From Dryocola sp032000125 (GTDB lineage: Bacteria > Pseudomonadota > Gammaproteobacteria > Enterobacterales > Enterobacteriaceae), in the NCBI GenBank assembly GCA_032000125.1, contig DAMALH010000004.1:91836-155835 (forward strand): a stretch of DNA of 64,000 nt, in the 5' to 3' direction. This document shows, one piece after another, positions 51,084 to 60,432 of the stretch. Within the stretch, counting starts at the first letter, position 1; each line of letters starts with the position of its first letter. Under the pieces are notes generated by a model. That model was not told the DNA's origin and made no database searches. It saw only the letters and a list, made by a program, of their open reading frames with translations. Position numbers and translations under genes: made by a program.

Positions 51084-52009
51084 AGAATCAGGCCCATCCC
51101 ATCGTTGTTGTAAGACGACGCAAACACAAAGGCCACGGAGCGCACCACGGCGGCTCCTGGAAAATTGCCTACGCGGATTTTATGACCGCCATGATGGCCT
51201 TCTTCCTGGTGATGTGGCTGATTTCCATCTCCAGCCCCAGAGAGCTGGCGCAAATTGCCGACTACTTTAAAACCCCGCTCTCCGCTGCGATAACCGGCGG
51301 ACAGCGCATTGCCGATAGCGAAAGCCCGATTCCCGGCGGCGGCGACGATGTGACCCAGCAGCAGGGGGAAATGAAAAAAAGCCCGGACATTGACGAGCTG
51401 AAAAAGCGCATGGAAACCAACCGCCTTAAGCGCCTGCGCGTCCAGCTCGACCAGCTTATCGAGGCCGATCCGAAGCTGCGGGCGCTGCGTCCGCATTTGC
51501 AAATCGACCTGGTCCAGGAAGGGCTGCGCATTCAGATTATCGATAGCCAGAATCGTCCAATGTTTAAAAACGGCAGCGCCGAAGTTGAGCCTTACATGCG
51601 CGACATCCTGCGCAGCATCGCGCCGCTGCTTAACGACATTCCAAATAAAATTAGTCTTTCCGGCCACACAGACGATCTGCCGTACGCCAGTGGCGAGCTT
51701 GGCTACAGCAACTGGGAGCTTTCCGCTGACCGCGCGAACGCTTCCCGTCGCGAGCTGATGTACGGTGGGTTAACCGATGGAAAAGTGCTGCGCGTGGTAG
51801 GCATGGCCTCTTCGATGCGCGTGACCGACCGGGGCCCGGAAGACGCCATTAACCGCCGCATCAGTTTGCTGGTGCTAAACAAACAAGCCGAACAAGCCAT
51901 CGTGCATGAAAACGCAGAGAGCGCAAACCTTCCGTTAAGCACTCTGAAAGAACCTGCTGCTGTGGCTCCGGAGCAGTCCACTTTACCGCCACAACCAGGC
52001 ACGAGGTGA
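51080..52009 (+). CDS. motB: MotB, flagellar stator subunit
   Basis: A 309-residue protein with one N-terminal membrane span (IAYADFMTAMMAFFLVMWLI) that contains the proton-carrying Asp33 (Asp32 in E. coli; a His insertion shifts it). A periplasmic OmpA-like peptidoglycan-binding domain follows (ISLSGHTDDLPYASGELGYS; LSADRANASRREL). The C-terminus is Pro/Ala-rich. It anchors the stator to the cell wall. It starts within the motA stop. Confidence 0.97.
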   Translation: MKNQAHPIVVVRRRKHKGHGAHHGGSWKIAYADFMTAMMAFFLVMWLISISSPRELAQIADYFKTPLSAAITGGQRIADSESPIPGGGDDVTQQQGEMKKSPDIDELKKRMETNRLKRLRVQLDQLIEADPKLRALRPHLQIDLVQEGLRIQIIDSQNRPMFKNGSAEVEPYMRDILRSIAPLLNDIPNKISLSGHTDDLPYASGELGYSNWELSADRANASRRELMYGGLTDGKVLRVVGMASSMRVTDRGPEDAINRRISLLVLNKQAEQAIVHENAESANLPLSTLKEPAAVAPEQSTLPPQPGTR

Positions 52010-52013
52010 TAAC

Positions 52014-54035
52014 GTGAGCATGGATATCAGCGATTTTTACCAGACATTTTTTGACGAGGCCGACGAGCTGTTGGCCGATATGGAACAGCACCTGCTGGAC
52101 CTGGTGCCTGAGGCGCCAGATTCAGAACAGCTTAACGCCATATTCCGTGCGGCCCACTCGATAAAAGGAGGCGCCGGTACGTTTGGCTTCTCCATATTGC
52201 AGGAGACCACCCATTTAATGGAGAACCTGCTCGACGAGGCCCGGCGCGGTGAAATGCAGCTCAATACCGACATTATCAACCTGTTTTTGGAAACCAAAGA
52301 TATTATGCAAGAACAGCTGGATGCCTATAAAAGCTCCACGGAGCCCGATGCCCAGAGCTTTGACTATATCTGCAAAGCGCTGCGCCAGTTGGCCCTTGAA
52401 GCCAAAGGTGAGGCGGCGACCGCGCCCGCTAAACTGACCGTCGTCGAAAATGAAGCGCCGTCCAAAGCCGGGGCCGCCCCTGCTGATGCTGATGGCAAAC
52501 TGCGCGTTGCCATCAGCGGCCTGAAAGAGAGCGAGCGCGATCTGCTGCTTGAAGAGCTGGCAAACCTCGGCACGCTTAGCGACATTGAAAAAAGTGAAAG
52601 CTCGGTGACCGCAACGCTTGAAACAAGCGTAAGCGCTGACGACATCACCGCCGTGCTGTGTTTTGTCATCGAGCCTGAGCAGATTGCATTCCTGCCGCTG
52701 GCGGCGAGCGCAGCCGTGGTAGAAGTAGTGGAAGAGACGGTGCCGGCGGTGGTTGCCGCAGCTCCCGCTGCGCTGGCGGAAGTCGCAGCGCCTGCGGCAA
52801 AACCCGTCGCCCGCGCTGAAAAAGCAGCGCCGCGCGTAGCGGAATCAACCAGCATTCGCGTGGCGGTGGAAAAAGTCGACCAGTTGATTAACCTGGTTGG
52901 CGAACTGGTGATCACCCAGTCGATGCTGGCCCAGCGCTCCAACGAGCTGGACCCGGTAAACCACGGCGAGCTGATTACCAGCATGGGGCAACTGGAGCGA
53001 AACGCGCGTGACCTGCAGGAATCGGTGATGTCGATTCGTATGATGCCGATGGAATATGTCTTCAGCCGCTTCCCGCGTCTGGTGCGCGACCTTGCCGGCA
53101 AGCTTAATAAACAGGTAGAACTGACCTTGCTGGGCAGCTCTACCGAACTCGATAAGAGCCTGATTGAACGCATTATCGATCCGTTAACGCACCTGGTGCG
53201 TAACAGCCTTGACCACGGCATTGAGTCGCCGGATAAACGCCGCGCCGCCGGCAAGCCCGAAGTGGGCAACCTGACGCTATCCGCAGAACATCAGGGCGGA
53301 AATATCTGCATCGAAGTGATTGATGACGGCGCCGGCCTTAACCGCGAACGCATCCTGGCCAAAGCGCTTTCCCAGGGCATGGCGGTTAGCGAAAACATGT
53401 CTGACGATGAGGTCGGCATGCTTATCTTCGCGCCGGGCTTCTCTACCGCCGAGCAGGTCACTGACGTATCGGGCCGCGGCGTGGGCATGGACGTGGTGAA
53501 ACGAAACATCCAGGAGATGGGCGGCCACGTTGAGATCCAGTCCAAAGCAGGCACCGGCACCACCATCCGAATTTTGCTGCCGCTGACGCTTGCCATCCTT
53601 GACGGCATGTCCGTTAAGGTCGCGGGTGAGGTCTTCATTCTGCCGCTGAATGCGGTAATGGAATCGCTGCAGCCGAAAGATGACGATCTGCATCCGCTGG
53701 CGGGCGGCGAGCGCGTGCTTGAGGTGCGCGGGGAATACCTGCCGCTGGTCGAGTTGTGGAAACTCTTTGATGTGGAAGGGGCAAAAACCGAGGCGACCCA
53801 GGGCATCGTCGTTATCCTGCAAAGCGCGGGCCGTCGCTACGCGCTGCTGGTAGATCAGCTGATTGGTCAGCATCAGGTGGTGGTGAAAAACCTTGAGAGC
53901 AACTACCGCAAAGTGCCGGGAATTTCTGCTGCCACCATCCTTGGGGACGGCAGCGTTGCGCTGATTGTCGATGTTTCCGCGCTGCAAAACTTAAACCGTG
54001 AACAACGTCTGGCCGGCCTTGCCGTCCTTTCCTGA
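52014..54035 (+). CDS. cheA: CheA, chemotaxis histidine kinase
   Basis: A 673-residue kinase (E. coli 654). P1 has the phosphorylated His48 in IFRAAHSIKGGAGTFGF; P2 binds CheY/CheB; a linker about 230-280 is rich in Val, Ala, Pro and Glu and accounts for the extra length. P3 is the dimer helix pair. P4 has the N box LVRNSLDHGIE, G1 DDGAGLN and the GTGTTI box. P5 is SH3-like and couples to CheW. Met98 in TKDIMQEQLD matches the internal start that gives short CheA in E. coli. The start is GTG. It phosphorylates CheY and CheB in response to the receptors. Confidence 0.98.
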   Translation: MSMDISDFYQTFFDEADELLADMEQHLLDLVPEAPDSEQLNAIFRAAHSIKGGAGTFGFSILQETTHLMENLLDEARRGEMQLNTDIINLFLETKDIMQEQLDAYKSSTEPDAQSFDYICKALRQLALEAKGEAATAPAKLTVVENEAPSKAGAAPADADGKLRVAISGLKESERDLLLEELANLGTLSDIEKSESSVTATLETSVSADDITAVLCFVIEPEQIAFLPLAASAAVVEVVEETVPAVVAAAPAALAEVAAPAAKPVARAEKAAPRVAESTSIRVAVEKVDQLINLVGELVITQSMLAQRSNELDPVNHGELITSMGQLERNARDLQESVMSIRMMPMEYVFSRFPRLVRDLAGKLNKQVELTLLGSSTELDKSLIERIIDPLTHLVRNSLDHGIESPDKRRAAGKPEVGNLTLSAEHQGGNICIEVIDDGAGLNRERILAKALSQGMAVSENMSDDEVGMLIFAPGFSTAEQVTDVSGRGVGMDVVKRNIQEMGGHVEIQSKAGTGTTIRILLPLTLAILDGMSVKVAGEVFILPLNAVMESLQPKDDDLHPLAGGERVLEVRGEYLPLVELWKLFDVEGAKTEATQGIVVILQSAGRRYALLVDQLIGQHQVVVKNLESNYRKVPGISAATILGDGSVALIVDVSALQNLNREQRLAGLAVLS

Positions 54036-54055
54036 AGATTAAAATGGGTACCCAA

Positions 54056-54559
54056 ATGAACGGATTAACGAATGTGACAAAATTGACCGGGGAGCCATCA
54101 GGGCAGGAGTTCCTGGTGTTTACTCTCGGTGACGAAGAGTACGGCATCGATATCCTGAAGGTGCAGGAAATTCGCGGCTACGACCAGGTGACCCGCATCG
54201 CCAATACGCCAGCATTTATCAAAGGCGTAACCAACCTGCGCGGCGTGATCGTGCCGATTCTCGACCTGCGCGTGAAGTTCGACCAGGGAGACGTTGAGTA
54301 CAACGAAAACACCGTGGTTATCGTTCTGAACCTCGGCCAGCGCGTGGTTGGCATCGTGGTGGACGGCGTTTCTGACGTGCTGTCTCTGACCGCCGAACAG
54401 ATCCGCCCGGCGCCGGAGTTTGCCGTCACGCTCTCTACCGAATACCTGACCGGCCTTGGCGCGCTCGGCGAACGCATGCTGATTCTGGTGAATATCGAGA
54501 AGCTGCTGAACAGCGAAGAAATGGCGCTGGTGGATGTGGCGACCAGCCGCGTAGCCTGA
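54056..54559 (+). CDS. cheW: CheW, chemotaxis coupling protein
   Basis: A 167-residue SH3-like adaptor, the E. coli length when started at 54056 (MNGLTNVTKL); an ATG four codons earlier is possible. It is almost identical in GQEFLVFTLGDEEYGIDILK, VQEIRGYDQVTRIANTPAFI and LTAEQIRPAPEFAVTLSTEY. It links receptors to CheA P5. A terminator follows, so tar is read from its own promoter. Confidence 0.96.
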   Translation: MNGLTNVTKLTGEPSGQEFLVFTLGDEEYGIDILKVQEIRGYDQVTRIANTPAFIKGVTNLRGVIVPILDLRVKFDQGDVEYNENTVVIVLNLGQRVVGIVVDGVSDVLSLTAEQIRPAPEFAVTLSTEYLTGLGALGERMLILVNIEKLLNSEEMALVDVATSRVA

Positions 54560-54568
54560 ATGTCATTT

Positions 54569-54603
54569 AGCGGCGGCGGGCGCTTTGCTCGCCACCGCTT
54601 TTT
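54569..54603 (+). terminator. Terminator of motAB-cheAW
   Basis: AGCGG-C-GGCG(GGCG)...CGCC-A-CCGCT forms a long GC-rich stem, closed by a CTTTG-type loop and followed by TTTTT. Confidence 0.85.
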
Positions 54604-54688
54604 CTGTTGTAAATCAAGCCACAATCTATTCTTCTGCCGCCGACACTTCTGCCAGTAAACCTCATTTAAGACTCATCCTAATTTCACG

Positions 54689-54715
54689 TAAAGTTCCCCT
54701 GGCGGATGCCGATAA
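54689..54715 (+). promoter_or_regulatory. Sigma-28 (FliA) promoter of tar-tap-cheRBYZ
   Basis: TAAA, a 15-base spacer and GCCGATAA: a perfect consensus match, 31 bp upstream of the tar start codon. Confidence 0.95.
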
Positions 54716-54746
54716 CATCGATAACAAGTCATTCATAGGGTGTTAT

Positions 54747-56420
54747 ATGTTGAACCGTATTCGCGTTGTCACCATGCTGATGATGGTGCTGGTAGTGTTT
54801 GCGCTGCTGCAGCTCGTCTCAGGCGGAATGTTTTTTAGCGCTTTAAAAGATAATAACGATAACTCCGGCGTTACCCGTGAGCTACGCGTTCAACAATCCG
54901 AGCTGCATTACGCCTGGGACTTAATGCTGCAAACGCGCATTAACCTCAGCCGTTCTTCGGCCCGTTCGTTACTGGACGCCAGCAACGGCCAAAGCGCGGC
55001 TAAAACCGATTTGCTTAACAGCGCCAAAGCGACGCTTGCTGAATCAGGCAAACATTACGCCGCCTTTAGGCAAGTGCCGCCGGTTTCTGCGGAAATGGAA
55101 ACGGTGGTGAAGGGTATTGATGATGACTATCAAAATTACCATCGGGCGCTGAGCGAGCTTATCGGCTTTCTGGAAAACGGAAATCTGGATGCCTATTTCG
55201 CCCAGCCTACACAGGGCATGCAAACCGCGCTGGAGAAAGCCTTCGAGCAGTACCTTGCGCTTAATGAGCGTCTGTACGAGCAGACTTACCTCACCAGCAG
55301 CAACGATTACAACTTTGCCAAATGGCAGATCGGGGGCCTTGCTTTAGCCCTTGCCGCGGTAATCGTGCTGGTATGGTTTGGCATGCGCAATATCCTCCTG
55401 AAGCCGTTAGCCGTCGTCATCGGCCATATTCGTGAAATTGCCAACGGCAACCTCACGGAAAGCATTGTTGCCAAAGGCCGCAACGAGATAAGCGAGCTGA
55501 CGGCGAGCGTCCAGCATATGCAGCAGGAGCTGATCGTTACCGTGGGCAGCGTGCGTGAAGGTTCAGACGCCATTTACAGCGGCGCTACGGAAATTGCCGC
55601 CGGTAATAACGATCTCTCATCGCGCACCGAGCAGCAGGCCGCTTCGCTCGAAGAAACCGCCGCCAGCATGGAGCAGCTTACCGCCACCGTGAAGCAGAAT
55701 GCGGATAACGCCCGTCAGGCTTCGCAGCTGGCGCTAAGCGCCTCCGAAACGGCTTCACGCGGCGGAAAAGTTGTCGACGGCGTGGTGAAAACCATGCACG
55801 AAATTGCCGGCTCTTCGAAAAAGATCGCCGACATCACAAGCGTTATCGACGGCATCGCCTTCCAGACTAACATCCTTGCCCTTAACGCCGCGGTAGAAGC
55901 CGCGCGTGCCGGAGAGCAGGGACGTGGGTTTGCGGTGGTGGCAGGCGAGGTACGTAACCTGGCAAGCCGCAGCGCGCAGGCCGCCAAAGAAATCAAATCC
56001 CTGATTGAAGATTCCGTTTCCCGCGTAGATACCGGTTCCGTACTGGTGGAAAGCGCCGGGGAAACCATGAGCGATATCGTTAGCGCCGTGACGCGGGTGA
56101 CCGACATCATGGGTGAAATCGCTTCTGCTTCCGACGAGCAAAGCCGCGGTATCGACCAGGTTGCGCTTGCGGTTTCAGAGATGGACCGGGTTACCCAGCA
56201 GAACGCCTCGCTGGTTGAAGAATCCGCTTCAGCGGCGGCGGCGCTGGAAGAGCAGGCCAGCCTGCTGACGCAATCCGTTGCGGCTTTCCGCCTGAAAAGC
56301 GAAGGGGCGGCTCAACGCATTACCACAACGCCTGCTGCTGTTGCGACAGCCAGCGCTGTGGCTTTATCTCCGCGCAAACCGGCAGTCGCCGGCGGGGATG
56401 AGAACTGGGAAACATTCTAA
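54747..56420 (+). CDS. tar: Tar, aspartate/maltose chemoreceptor
   Basis: A 557-residue receptor (E. coli Tar 553). TM1 begins MLNRIRVVTMLMMVLVVFAL. The four-helix periplasmic domain keeps WDLMLQTRINLSRS, with the aspartate-binding Arg residues, and AYFAQPTQGMQ with the Thr. TM2 and HAMP follow, then methylation helices and the tip GIAFQTNILALNAAVEAARA. The tail ends in NWETF, the docking site for CheR and CheB, so Tar also serves adaptation of receptors without it. ATG at 54747 fits E. coli; an upstream frame extension lies over the promoter. Confidence 0.97.
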   Translation: MLNRIRVVTMLMMVLVVFALLQLVSGGMFFSALKDNNDNSGVTRELRVQQSELHYAWDLMLQTRINLSRSSARSLLDASNGQSAAKTDLLNSAKATLAESGKHYAAFRQVPPVSAEMETVVKGIDDDYQNYHRALSELIGFLENGNLDAYFAQPTQGMQTALEKAFEQYLALNERLYEQTYLTSSNDYNFAKWQIGGLALALAAVIVLVWFGMRNILLKPLAVVIGHIREIANGNLTESIVAKGRNEISELTASVQHMQQELIVTVGSVREGSDAIYSGATEIAAGNNDLSSRTEQQAASLEETAASMEQLTATVKQNADNARQASQLALSASETASRGGKVVDGVVKTMHEIAGSSKKIADITSVIDGIAFQTNILALNAAVEAARAGEQGRGFAVVAGEVRNLASRSAQAAKEIKSLIEDSVSRVDTGSVLVESAGETMSDIVSAVTRVTDIMGEIASASDEQSRGIDQVALAVSEMDRVTQQNASLVEESASAAAALEEQASLLTQSVAAFRLKSEGAAQRITTTPAAVATASAVALSPRKPAVAGGDENWETF

Positions 56421-56477
56421 TCACCATTTCTGACCACCTATAAACGCCGGCAGACGTGCCGGTCGAGGGAAGCTTTG

Positions 56478-58082
56478 ATGTTAAACCGTATCCGAATTTC
56501 GACCAGCCTGTTCCTGATATTGATTCTCTGCGGCCTGCTGCAGATTGGTAGTAATGGTTTGTCCTTCTGGGCTTTTCGTGACGATTTCCAGAACCTGAAA
56601 ATGGTCGAGGCGAGTAATCAACAGCGCGATACGTTAACCCAAAGCCGTGCGGCCCTGTTACAGGCCAGCACCGCCTTAAGCCGTGCCGGTACGCTTACGG
56701 CGCTCAGCTACCCGCCGGAGGACATTAAGCGGCTGATGGCGAGCGCGCGGGGCAGCCTGAAACAGGCAGACATGCTGTTTAACCAGTTCCTTGAGATCCC
56801 GACTGCTGGCAAAGAGGGCGAGGAGATGCTGGCGTCAACCCAGAAAAGTTACGCCACCTATCGCGACGATCTGCAACATCAGGCCACCTGGCTTGAGAGC
56901 AACCAGCTTTCGGATTTCCTGAGCGCGCCGATACAGAAATCGCAGGATGTTTTTGACGCCAACTTCAATGCCTGGCAGCAAAGCATCAACGATATCGTGG
57001 CGGCGGCAAGCGGTGACAGCGAGAAAAATTATCATATCTCGGCGGTCATTTTTATCACCATGGCGATAGTTGCCGTCGTGATGCTGCTTGGCTCGCTCGC
57101 CTGGTCGCGCATGATGATCGTGCAGCCGCTGGCGATTGTGCGTAATCACTTTGACCGCATCGCCGCAGGCGATCTGGCTAAGCCGATTGCGGTCTTCGGG
57201 CGTAACGAGATCTCCGAGATTTTCCGCAGCCTGAAAAATATGCAGGACTCGCTCAAAGAGACGGTGAGCGAAGTGCGTGCCGGCAGTAGCGCCATGCATA
57301 CCGGCATCGCTGAAATTGCGGCTGGCAACAACGACCTTTCCGCGCGTACCGAACAACAGGCGGCTTCGCTGGCTGAAACCGCCGCCAGCATGGAGCAGTT
57401 GACGGCGACAGTCGGCCAGAACGCCGATAACGCTCGTCAGGCCGCCCAGCTTTCCCGAAGCGCCGCGGATACGGCGAAGCAGGGCGGGCAGCAGGCGGCA
57501 AACGTAGCCCGCACCATGCATGATATTGCCGGAAGCTCGCAAAAGATTGGCGATATCACAAGCGTTATCGACGGTATCGCCTTCCAGACCAATATCCTGG
57601 CGCTGAACGCCGCGGTTGAGGCCGCTCGCGCAGGCGAACAGGGGCGTGGATTTGCGGTGGTGGCGGGCGAAGTGCGTAACCTGGCAAGCCGCAGCGCCCA
57701 GGCGGCGAAAGAGATTAAAGTGCTGATCGAAGAGTCTATTGATCGCGTACAGCAGGGCTCGCAGTTGGTGGACACCGCCGCCACCACGATGGCCGAAATT
57801 GTGCGTTCCGTAACGCAGGTGAACGACATCATGGGAGAAATTGCTTCGGCGTCGGATGAGCAGCGCCGGGGAATTGAGCAGGTTGCTCAGGCGGTAAGCC
57901 AGATGGATCAGGTAACGCAGCAAAACGCCGCCTTAGTAGAAGAGGCCGCGAGCGCGACCGATGCCCTGGCCAACCAGGCTGAACATTTAACCGGCGTAGT
58001 CTCTGTGTTTAATCTGGCAAGCGTTGAAGATCAACGTGAAACCGGGGAAATCGAAACCTCCGGGGTGCTGGCCACCCCCTGA
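56478..58082 (+). CDS. tap: Tap, dipeptide-type chemoreceptor
   Basis: A 534-residue receptor matching E. coli Tap (533). MLNRIRISTSLFLILILCGL and QIGSNGLSFWAFRDDFQNL open it, and WLESNQLSDFLSAPIQKSQD lies in the ligand domain. HAMP and the standard signalling tip follow. There is no NWETF pentapeptide, as in E. coli Tap. It senses dipeptides through the binding protein DppA, and pyrimidines in E. coli. ATG at 56478 is preferred over an adjacent TTG because GAGGGA is well placed. A short CCGGCA/TGCCGG hairpin lies in the tar-tap gap. Confidence 0.96.
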   Translation: MLNRIRISTSLFLILILCGLLQIGSNGLSFWAFRDDFQNLKMVEASNQQRDTLTQSRAALLQASTALSRAGTLTALSYPPEDIKRLMASARGSLKQADMLFNQFLEIPTAGKEGEEMLASTQKSYATYRDDLQHQATWLESNQLSDFLSAPIQKSQDVFDANFNAWQQSINDIVAAASGDSEKNYHISAVIFITMAIVAVVMLLGSLAWSRMMIVQPLAIVRNHFDRIAAGDLAKPIAVFGRNEISEIFRSLKNMQDSLKETVSEVRAGSSAMHTGIAEIAAGNNDLSARTEQQAASLAETAASMEQLTATVGQNADNARQAAQLSRSAADTAKQGGQQAANVARTMHDIAGSSQKIGDITSVIDGIAFQTNILALNAAVEAARAGEQGRGFAVVAGEVRNLASRSAQAAKEIKVLIEESIDRVQQGSQLVDTAATTMAEIVRSVTQVNDIMGEIASASDEQRRGIEQVAQAVSQMDQVTQQNAALVEEAASATDALANQAEHLTGVVSVFNLASVEDQRETGEIETSGVLATP

Positions 58083-58101
58083 TTGTGACTGAGAAGGCGC
58101 T

Positions 58102-58968
58102 ATGACATCACCCCTGTCCAACGGACAAACGTCATTAATGTTACAGATGACACAGCGTCTACCGCTGTCCGACACGCATTTTCGTCGGATATGTCAATTG
58201 ATATACCAACGCGCAGGGATTGTGCTGGCAGACCACAAGCGGGATATGGTTTACAACCGCCTGGTTCGCCGCCTGCGTACATTAGGCCTGGATGATTTTG
58301 GGCGCTACCTTGGCATGCTGGAGTCAAATGCCAACAGCGCAGAGTGGCAGGCGTTTGTGAATTCGCTGACCACGAACCTGACGGCGTTTTTCCGCGAAGG
58401 CCACCACTTCCCGGTGCTCGCCGATCATGCCCGTAAGCGCAACGGCGAGTACCGCGTATGGAGCGCCGCGGCATCCACGGGTGAGGAGCCGTACTCTATC
58501 GCTATTACGCTCGCGGATGTGCTGGGCATGGCGCCGGGCCGCTGGAAGGTGTTTGCCAGCGATATCGACACCCAGGTGCTGGAAAAGGCGCAAAGCGGGG
58601 TTTATCGCCAGGAAGAGCTTAAAACGCTCTCTCCCCAGCAGATGCAGCGCTATTTCATGCGTGGAACCGGGCCGCACGAAGGGCTGGTACGGGTCAGAAG
58701 CGATCTGGCTCATCACGTTGAATTCGGGACGATTAACCTGCTGGATAAACAGGCGTCGCTTCCGGGACCTTTTGATGCCATTTTTTGTCGCAATGTCATG
58801 ATTTATTTCGACAAAACGACACAGCAAGACATTTTAAGCCGCTTTGTCCCGCTGTTAAAACCAGGCGGCTTATTGTTTGCCGGGCATTCAGAGAATTTCA
58901 GTAACCTCAGTCGTGAGTTCTGGCTGCGTGGTCAGACGGTTTACGGTCTGAGTAAGGAAAGATCATGA
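58102..58968 (+). CDS. cheR: CheR, receptor methyltransferase
   Basis: A 288-residue SAM enzyme (E. coli 286) that methylates receptor Glu residues. The N-terminal helical part has YQRAGIVLADHKRDMVYNRL, and the SAM domain has NSLTTNLTAFFREGHHFPVL, VWSAAASTGEEPYSIAI, FASDIDTQVLEKA and FDAIFCRNVMIYFDK. The beta-subdomain that docks the NWETF tail is inserted in the middle. It overlaps cheB by four bases. Confidence 0.97.
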   Translation: MTSPLSNGQTSLMLQMTQRLPLSDTHFRRICQLIYQRAGIVLADHKRDMVYNRLVRRLRTLGLDDFGRYLGMLESNANSAEWQAFVNSLTTNLTAFFREGHHFPVLADHARKRNGEYRVWSAAASTGEEPYSIAITLADVLGMAPGRWKVFASDIDTQVLEKAQSGVYRQEELKTLSPQQMQRYFMRGTGPHEGLVRVRSDLAHHVEFGTINLLDKQASLPGPFDAIFCRNVMIYFDKTTQQDILSRFVPLLKPGGLLFAGHSENFSNLSREFWLRGQTVYGLSKERS

Positions 58969-60014
58969 CAAAAATAAGAGTGCTGTCCGTTGATGACTCC
59001 GCCCTGATGCGCCAGATCATGACAGAAATTATTAACAGTCACAGCGACATGGAAATGGTCGCTACGGCACCAGACCCGCTGGTGGCCAGAGATTTGATCA
59101 AAAAGTTTAACCCGGACGTGCTGACGCTGGATGTGGAAATGCCGCGTATGGACGGCCTGGATTTTCTTGAAAAACTGATGCGCCTGCGCCCGATGCCGGT
59201 GGTTATGGTTTCATCGCTAACCGGGAAAGGCTCGGAGGTGACGTTGCGCGCGCTCGAACTGGGGGCGATAGATTTCGTCACCAAGCCGCAGTTGGGCATT
59301 CGTGAAGGCATGCTCGCCTACAGCGAAACGATCGCCGAAAAAGTCCGTACCGCGGCGAAAGCGAAACTGGCCGCACGAGCGCCTGCAGCGGCGCCCGCGC
59401 AGCTTAAGGCCGGCCCGCTGCTGAGTTCCGAAAAGCTGATTGCTATCGGCGCTTCTACCGGCGGGACGGAGGCGATTCGTCACGTGCTGCAACCGCTGCC
59501 GCTGTCAAGCCCGGCGGTGTTGATTACTCAGCATATGCCGCCCGGCTTTACCCGCTCTTTTGCCGAGCGTCTGAATAAGCTGTGCCAGATTGCGGTGAAA
59601 GAAGCAGAAGATGGCGAACGCGTATTGCCCGGACACGCCTATATTGCTCCCGGTGATAAGCACATGGAGCTGTCGCGCAGCGGCGCAAACTATCAAATCA
59701 AATTACATGATGGCCCGCCCGTGAACCGGCATCGCCCGGCCGTGGACGTGCTGTTCCATTCGGTGGCGAAATTTGCCGGACGCAATGCCGTGGGGGTTAT
59801 CCTCACCGGAATGGGTAATGACGGTGCCGCCGGTATGCTGGCGATGCACCAGGCCGGAGCATGGACTCTGGCCCAAAACGAAGCAAGTTGTGTGGTGTTC
59901 GGCATGCCGCGTGAGGCCATCAATAGCGGTGGCGTCAGCGAAGTGGTCGATTTAAGCCAGGTAAGCCAGCAGATGCTGGCGAAAATTAGTGCCGGACAGG
60001 CAATACGTATTTAA
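58965..60014 (+). CDS. cheB: CheB, receptor methylesterase/deamidase
   Basis: A 349-residue protein, as in E. coli. The N-terminal receiver has LSVDDSALMRQIM and the phosphoacceptor Asp in VLTLDVEMPRMDGLDF. A linker rich in Ala follows. The C-terminal esterase domain carries the catalytic triad in AIGASTGGTEAIRH (Ser), LITQHMPPGFTRSF (His) and LTGMGNDGAAGM (Asp). It removes methyl groups from receptors when phosphorylated by CheA. Confidence 0.97.
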   Translation: MTKIRVLSVDDSALMRQIMTEIINSHSDMEMVATAPDPLVARDLIKKFNPDVLTLDVEMPRMDGLDFLEKLMRLRPMPVVMVSSLTGKGSEVTLRALELGAIDFVTKPQLGIREGMLAYSETIAEKVRTAAKAKLAARAPAAAPAQLKAGPLLSSEKLIAIGASTGGTEAIRHVLQPLPLSSPAVLITQHMPPGFTRSFAERLNKLCQIAVKEAEDGERVLPGHAYIAPGDKHMELSRSGANYQIKLHDGPPVNRHRPAVDVLFHSVAKFAGRNAVGVILTGMGNDGAAGMLAMHQAGAWTLAQNEASCVVFGMPREAINSGGVSEVVDLSQVSQQMLAKISAGQAIRI

Positions 60015-60032
60015 CAAAGGAGCCCGGATTTT

Positions 60033-60422
60033 ATGGCAGACAAAGAGCTTAAGTTTCTGGTGGTAGACGATTTTTCTACCATGCGTCGCATCGTGCGTAA
60101 CCTGCTTAAAGAGCTGGGTTTTAACAACGTAGAAGAAGCGGAAGATGGCGTGGATGCGCTGAACAAGCTGCAGGCTGGCGGTTTTGGTTTTGTTATCTCT
60201 GACTGGAACATGCCTAACATGGACGGCCTGGAGCTGCTGAAAACTATTCGTGCCAACGGCGCCATGGCGGCCATGCCGGTGCTGATGGTGACGGCGGAAG
60301 CGAAAAAAGAGAACATCATCGCGGCAGCACAGGCCGGGGCCAGCGGTTACGTTGTGAAGCCATTTACCGCCGCGACCCTGGAAGAGAAGCTGAATAAGAT
60401 CTTCGAAAAGCTTGGCATGTAA
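60033..60422 (+). CDS. cheY: CheY, chemotaxis response regulator
   Basis: A 129-residue receiver protein identical in length and nearly in sequence to E. coli CheY. The acidic pocket is VVDDFSTMRR (Asp12, Asp13), the phosphorylation site is Asp57 in ISDWNMPNMDG, with Thr87 and Lys109 in MVTAEA and VVKPF. Phospho-CheY binds FliM and favours clockwise rotation. AAAGGAG precedes the ATG. Confidence 0.98.
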   Translation: MADKELKFLVVDDFSTMRRIVRNLLKELGFNNVEEAEDGVDALNKLQAGGFGFVISDWNMPNMDGLELLKTIRANGAMAAMPVLMVTAEAKKENIIAAAQAGASGYVVKPFTAATLEEKLNKIFEKLGM

Positions 60423-60432
60423 GGAGGGGCAT

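Noticed and set aside
52364..53269. Long antisense frame inside cheA (301 codons) and similar ones in tap, flhB and otsA
   Set aside because: These mirror the GC-rich codon pattern of real genes on the other strand and show Ser/Arg-rich nonsense composition.
54585..54746. N-terminal extension of Tar
   Set aside because: It overlaps a perfect sigma-28 promoter and has no membrane or signal features before MLNRIRV.
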